A stretch of DNA of 8,375 bases from an uncultured Caulobacter sp. (GTDB lineage Bacteria; Pseudomonadota; Alphaproteobacteria; Caulobacterales; Caulobacteraceae). The stretch is taken from NCBI GenBank assembly GCA_937925635.1, contig CALALX010000082.1, positions 1-8,375 of the forward strand, read 5' to 3'. The position numbers were made by a program, and so were the translations under genes. Below the pieces are notes generated by a model, which saw only the letters and a list, made by a program, of their open reading frames with translations, was not told where the DNA came from and did not search any database. The number at the start of each line of letters is the position of its first letter. Position 1 is the stretch's first letter. This document shows, piece after piece, positions 6,112-8,375 of the stretch.

Positions 6112-6240
6112 CTGCGTCCTTCGCGACGCGATCCTGAGGGATCGCTCCTCAGGATGACGAGCTCAGAGACGCTTCAACTGACTTCGTCTTGGTGAGGAGC
6201 GAGCCCCAAGCGAGCGTGGCGAATCATGCAAGACGCCCCG
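6112..6240. repeat. Palindromic intergenic repeat, composite
   Basis: The gap after thiE holds a palindromic unit with two mutually exclusive hairpins. ATCCTGAGG (6131-6139) pairs perfectly with CCTCAGGAT (6147-6155) over a 7-base loop, or GCGATCC (6128-6134) pairs with GGATCGC (6139-6145) over TGAG. Downstream, GAGCGAGC recurs as AGCGAGCG around 6198-6218. The wording (cctcaggatga, ttggtgaggagcgagc, gcgaatcatgcaagacg) resembles short repeats I recall scattered between genes in Caulobacter-group and other alphaproteobacterial genomes. No T-run follows, so it is not a standard terminator. The boundaries are approximate. Confidence 0.6.
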
Positions 6241-6244
6241 CACC

Positions 6245-6273
6245 TTGCTATTGCCCCCCCTCATCGCTAGGTT
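6245..6273 (+). promoter_or_regulatory. Candidate efp promoter
   Basis: TTGCTAT, 14 bases, then GCTAGGTTC fits the Caulobacter housekeeping form TTGACGS-N10-14-GCTANAWC moderately. It would give a leader of about 30-35 bases before the efp ATG. It sits just downstream of the intergenic repeat, so efp probably has its own promoter separate from the cyd/thiE run. Confidence 0.4.
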
Positions 6274-6313
6274 CCGCGCCCAATTTCCAGCCCCCTTCCG
6301 GCGAAGACACCCC

Positions 6314-6883
6314 ATGGCCAAGATCAACGGCAACACCATTAAACCCGGCATGGTTCTCCAGCACGAGAACGGCCTGTGGGTCTGCGTGAAGGCCGCCCAC
6401 GTGAAGCCCGGCAAGGGCGGCGCCTTCGCCCAGGTCGAGCTGAAGAACCTCATCGACGGCCGCAAGCTCAACGAGCGCTTCCGCTCGGACGACAAGGTCG
6501 AGCGCGTGACGCTCGAGCAGCGCGACAACACCTACCTGTACGCCGAGGGCGACATGCTGGTGTTCATGGACAAGGAAAACTACGAGCAGATCTCGCTGCA
6601 CAAGGACTTCGTCGGCGAGGACCAGATCCGCTTCCTGCAGGACGGCATGACCGTGGTCGTGGAGTTCCACGAGGAACGCCCGATCGGCATCGAGCTGCCC
6701 GAGCAGGTGGTGCTGACCATCGTCGAGGCCGACGCGGTGGTGAACGGCCAGACGGCGTCCTCGTCCTACAAGCCGGCCAAGGCCGACAATGGCATGCGCA
6801 TCCTGATCCCGCCCTACATGGAAGCGGGCGAGCGCGTGCTGGTCTCGACCGAGACCGGTGAATACGTCCGCCGCGCCGACTGA
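6314..6883 (+). CDS. efp: Elongation factor P
   Basis: Cytosolic translation factor that binds between the ribosomal P and E sites and relieves stalling at polyproline. The 189-residue protein has the standard three beta-barrel layout: an N-terminal KOW-like domain (about 1-63) starting MAKINGNTIKPGMVLQ, a middle OB domain, and a C-terminal OB domain ending GERVLVSTETGEYVRRAD. Lys34 in KPGKGGAF is at the position that EpmA modifies with beta-lysine in E. coli. That Lys suggests the EpmAB type of modification rather than the Arg-rhamnosyl type, but no modification genes lie in the window. The ATG at 6314 was chosen by family length; the frame is open 23 codons further upstream through non-conserved sequence. 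The ribosome binding site is weak (GGCGAAG). A phosphatase gene of the SuhB type follows in the same direction. Confidence 0.98.
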   Translation: MAKINGNTIKPGMVLQHENGLWVCVKAAHVKPGKGGAFAQVELKNLIDGRKLNERFRSDDKVERVTLEQRDNTYLYAEGDMLVFMDKENYEQISLHKDFVGEDQIRFLQDGMTVVVEFHEERPIGIELPEQVVLTIVEADAVVNGQTASSSYKPAKADNGMRILIPPYMEAGERVLVSTETGEYVRRAD

Positions 6884-6900
6884 TTATCAAACTTTGGTCC

Positions 6901-6967
6901 GAATGCTCCCGCGCAGGCGGGAGCCCAAGCTGGCGTTCGGCTTGGACCCCCGCCTTCGCGGGGGAGG
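6901..6967. repeat. Intergenic repeat with three hairpins
   Basis: Three adjacent perfect inverted repeats fill most of the efp-suhB gap: GCTCCCGC/GCGGGAGC (6905-6924, loop GCAG), CCAAGC/GCTTGG (6925-6945, 9-base loop) and CCCCCGC/GCGGGGG (6947-6964, loop CTTC). The wording (cccgcgcaggcggga, cccccgccttcgcggggg) is that of small dispersed repeats I recall between genes in alphaproteobacteria. There is no T-run. It probably folds in the efp-suhB transcript and could set the ratio of the two products or protect the 3' end of efp mRNA. Confidence 0.6.
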
Positions 6968-6981
6968 TCGGAAGGGAACAC

Positions 6982-7776
6982 ATGACCGCCTCCTCCCTGA
7001 TCACCTCGATGATCGACGCCGCCCGCAAGGCGGCGCGCGGCCTCGCCCGTGACTTCGGCGAAGTGACCGAGCTGCAGGTCTCCAAGAAGGGGGCGGCCGA
7101 CTACGTCAGCGCGGCCGACGTGAAGGCCGAGCAGGTCCTTTTCGAGGCCCTGACCAAGCTGCGCCCGGGCTACGGCTTCCTCGGCGAGGAGCGGCCCGAG
7201 ATCGAGGGCACCGACAAGACCCACCGCTGGATCGTCGACCCGCTCGACGGCACCACCAACTTCCTGCACGCCATCCCGCACTTCGCGGTCAACATCGCGC
7301 TGGAGCGCGAGGGCCAGATCGTCGCGGCGGTGACCTACAACCCCATCACCCACGACATCTTCTGGGCCGAGAAAGGGCGCGGCGCCTGGCTGGGCAACGA
7401 GAAGCGCCTGCGCGTCGCGGCCCGCAAGCACCTCGACGAAGCGCTGCTCGCCACAGGCATCCCGTTCCTGGGCGTCCCCGGGCACGGCCAGTTCCTCAAG
7501 GAGCTTCACCAGATCAGCCAGCGCGTCTCGGGCGTGCGCCGCTACGGCGCGGCCGCCCTCGACCTGGCCTGGGTCGCGGCCGGCCGCTTCGACGGCTTCT
7601 GGGAGCGCGGTCTGAAGCCCTGGGACACGGCGGCGGGCCTGCTGATGGTCACCGAGGCCGGCGGCAAGGTCACTGACCTGAAGGGCGATCCGTACGTCCC
7701 GGGCGCGGGAAGCATCCTGGCTTCTAACCTGGAACTGCACCCGCTGATCCTCGAGAAGCTGAACGCGGCCGCCTGA
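6982..7776 (+). CDS. suhB: Inositol monophosphatase family protein (SuhB type)
   Basis: A Mg-dependent, Li-sensitive type phosphatase, likely inositol-1-monophosphatase, cytosolic. The 264-residue protein shows the family motifs in order: GEE with Glu70, WIVDPLDGTTNFLHAIP (Asp86, Asp89; the DPxDGT metal site) and KPWDTAAGLLMVTEAGG (Asp215, the second metal-binding site). YNPITHDIFWAEKGRGAW is the typical central block. Length and motif spacing fit SuhB, which in some bacteria also takes part in transcription antitermination and rRNA maturation; that second role is not shown by this sequence. CysQ and histidinol-phosphatase relatives share the fold, so the exact substrate is not certain. The ATG has GGAAGG 7-8 bases upstream, sitting just after the hairpin repeat, and probably shares a transcript with efp. 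Confidence 0.92.
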   Translation: MTASSLITSMIDAARKAARGLARDFGEVTELQVSKKGAADYVSAADVKAEQVLFEALTKLRPGYGFLGEERPEIEGTDKTHRWIVDPLDGTTNFLHAIPHFAVNIALEREGQIVAAVTYNPITHDIFWAEKGRGAWLGNEKRLRVAARKHLDEALLATGIPFLGVPGHGQFLKELHQISQRVSGVRRYGAAALDLAWVAAGRFDGFWERGLKPWDTAAGLLMVTEAGGKVTDLKGDPYVPGAGSILASNLELHPLILEKLNAAA

Positions 7777-7814
7777 TCGCGCCGGCCCCGGCGACCTTCC
7801 CTCGTCCCTGACGG

Positions 7815-7839
7815 AAAAAGGCCGGGATCGCTCCCGGCC
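7815..7839 (-). terminator. Intrinsic terminator of the aldolase gene
   Basis: On the minus strand GGCCGGGA pairs with TCCCGGCC around GCGA and is followed directly by TTTTT. This is the standard rho-independent form, 26 bases after the aldolase stop. On the plus strand the same hairpin lacks a T-run, so it would stop suhB readthrough only weakly. It separates the two convergent genes. Confidence 0.85.
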
Positions 7840-7864
7840 CTTCCAAATCCGTTCGCGGCGAGCC

Positions 7865-8375
7865 CTACTCCGCCGCGGCCTTGCTGACGCCGATCTTTGC
7901 GTCGAGCTCGCCGGCGGCGTAGCGCTTGGCCATGACCGCGGTGGACAGCGGCTTGATCTTTCCGGCCCAGCCGGCGGCGCCGAACTGTTCGAAGCGGGCC
8001 TGGCAGACCTTGCGCATCGCTTCCTTGGCGGGCTTGAGGTAGGCGCGCGGGTCGAACTCGCCCGGCTTTTCCATCAGCAGCTTGCGGATCGCGCCGGTCA
8101 TGGCCATGCGGTTGTCGGTGTCGACGTTGATCTTGCGCACGCCGTGCTTGATGCCGCGCTGGATCTCTTCCACCGGCACGCCCCAGGTCTGGGGCATCTC
8201 GCCGCCGTACTGGTTGATGATGTCCTGCAGGTCCTGCGGCACCGAGCTGGAGCCGTGCATCACCAGGTGGGTGTTGGGCAGGCGGCGGTGGATCTCCTCG
8301 ATCACGTTCATGGCCAGCACGTCGCCGTCCGGCTTGCGCGTGAACTTGTAGGCGCCGTGGCTGGTGCCCATGGCG
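7865..8375 (-). CDS. fba: Fructose-bisphosphate aldolase class II, C-terminal part
   Basis: Zn-dependent class II aldolase of glycolysis/gluconeogenesis, interconverting fructose-1,6-bisphosphate with two triose phosphates; cytosolic. Only the C-terminal 170 or so residues are seen, since the 5' end lies past the window edge: the ATG at 8371 is internal (the family has GTSHGAYKFTRKP at this point, preceded by more protein), and the frame stays open to base 8375. Visible motifs are the GTSHGAYKF phosphate-binding loop, HGSSSVP, which supplies a Zn-ligand His, and KINVDTDNRMAMTGAIRK. The rest (RAYLKPAKEAMRKVCQARFEQFGAAG) is the usual C-terminal helix region. It runs against suhB and ends at an intrinsic terminator. 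The family assignment is firm; the subtype (Fba/CbbA) is by resemblance. Confidence 0.95.
   Translation of the reverse strand, partial: AMGTSHGAYKFTRKPDGDVLAMNVIEEIHRRLPNTHLVMHGSSSVPQDLQDIINQYGGEMPQTWGVPVEEIQRGIKHGVRKINVDTDNRMAMTGAIRKLLMEKPGEFDPRAYLKPAKEAMRKVCQARFEQFGAAGWAGKIKPLSTAVMAKRYAAGELDAKIGVSKAAAE

Overview
The window is dense, very GC-rich DNA with short intergenic gaps. Several features point to an alphaproteobacterium, most likely of the Caulobacter/Phenylobacterium/Brevundimonas group: a promoter in front of bfd that fits the Caulobacter housekeeping pattern (TTG near -35, GCTANAWC near -10), two kinds of small palindromic intergenic repeat of a type I recall from such genomes, and the protein families present. 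The genus is inference. No phage, IS, CRISPR, tRNA or rRNA is visible.

Left part, minus strand (1-2746). Transcription runs right to left from a divergent promoter region at about 2747-2917. The order is bfd (bacterioferritin-associated ferredoxin), a DUF2804 protein, bfr (bacterioferritin), a LysE/RhtB-type exporter, and the start of an unrecognised one-helix membrane protein cut by the window edge. Bfr stores iron and Bfd is the [2Fe-2S] partner that helps release it. The unexplained member is the DUF2804 protein between them. A 7-1-7 inverted repeat resembling a Fur box lies on the -35 element of the bfd promoter.

Middle part, plus strand (2918-6107). Divergent from bfd are the two large subunits of a bd-type quinol oxidase of the short-Q-loop, CioAB-like kind. 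A 48-codon DUF2474-like small membrane protein overlaps the end of cydB; it is probably the CydX/CioS-type accessory subunit. thiE (thiamine phosphate synthase) follows 10 bases later, so all four may be co-transcribed. A 206-base gap with a palindromic repeat closes this block.

Right part. efp (elongation factor P) and a SuhB-type inositol monophosphatase lie in the same direction, separated by a 98-base gap made almost entirely of hairpins. A convergent fructose-bisphosphate aldolase gene (class II, 5' end outside the window) ends at a good intrinsic terminator.

Most of the window is ordinary housekeeping and respiratory/iron content, and I see no clear undescribed system. The best leads are the DUF2804 gene embedded between bfd and bfr, a Thr at the usual Glu127 ferroxidase ligand of Bfr, the easily missed oxidase small subunit, and the shared iron/oxidase divergent control region.
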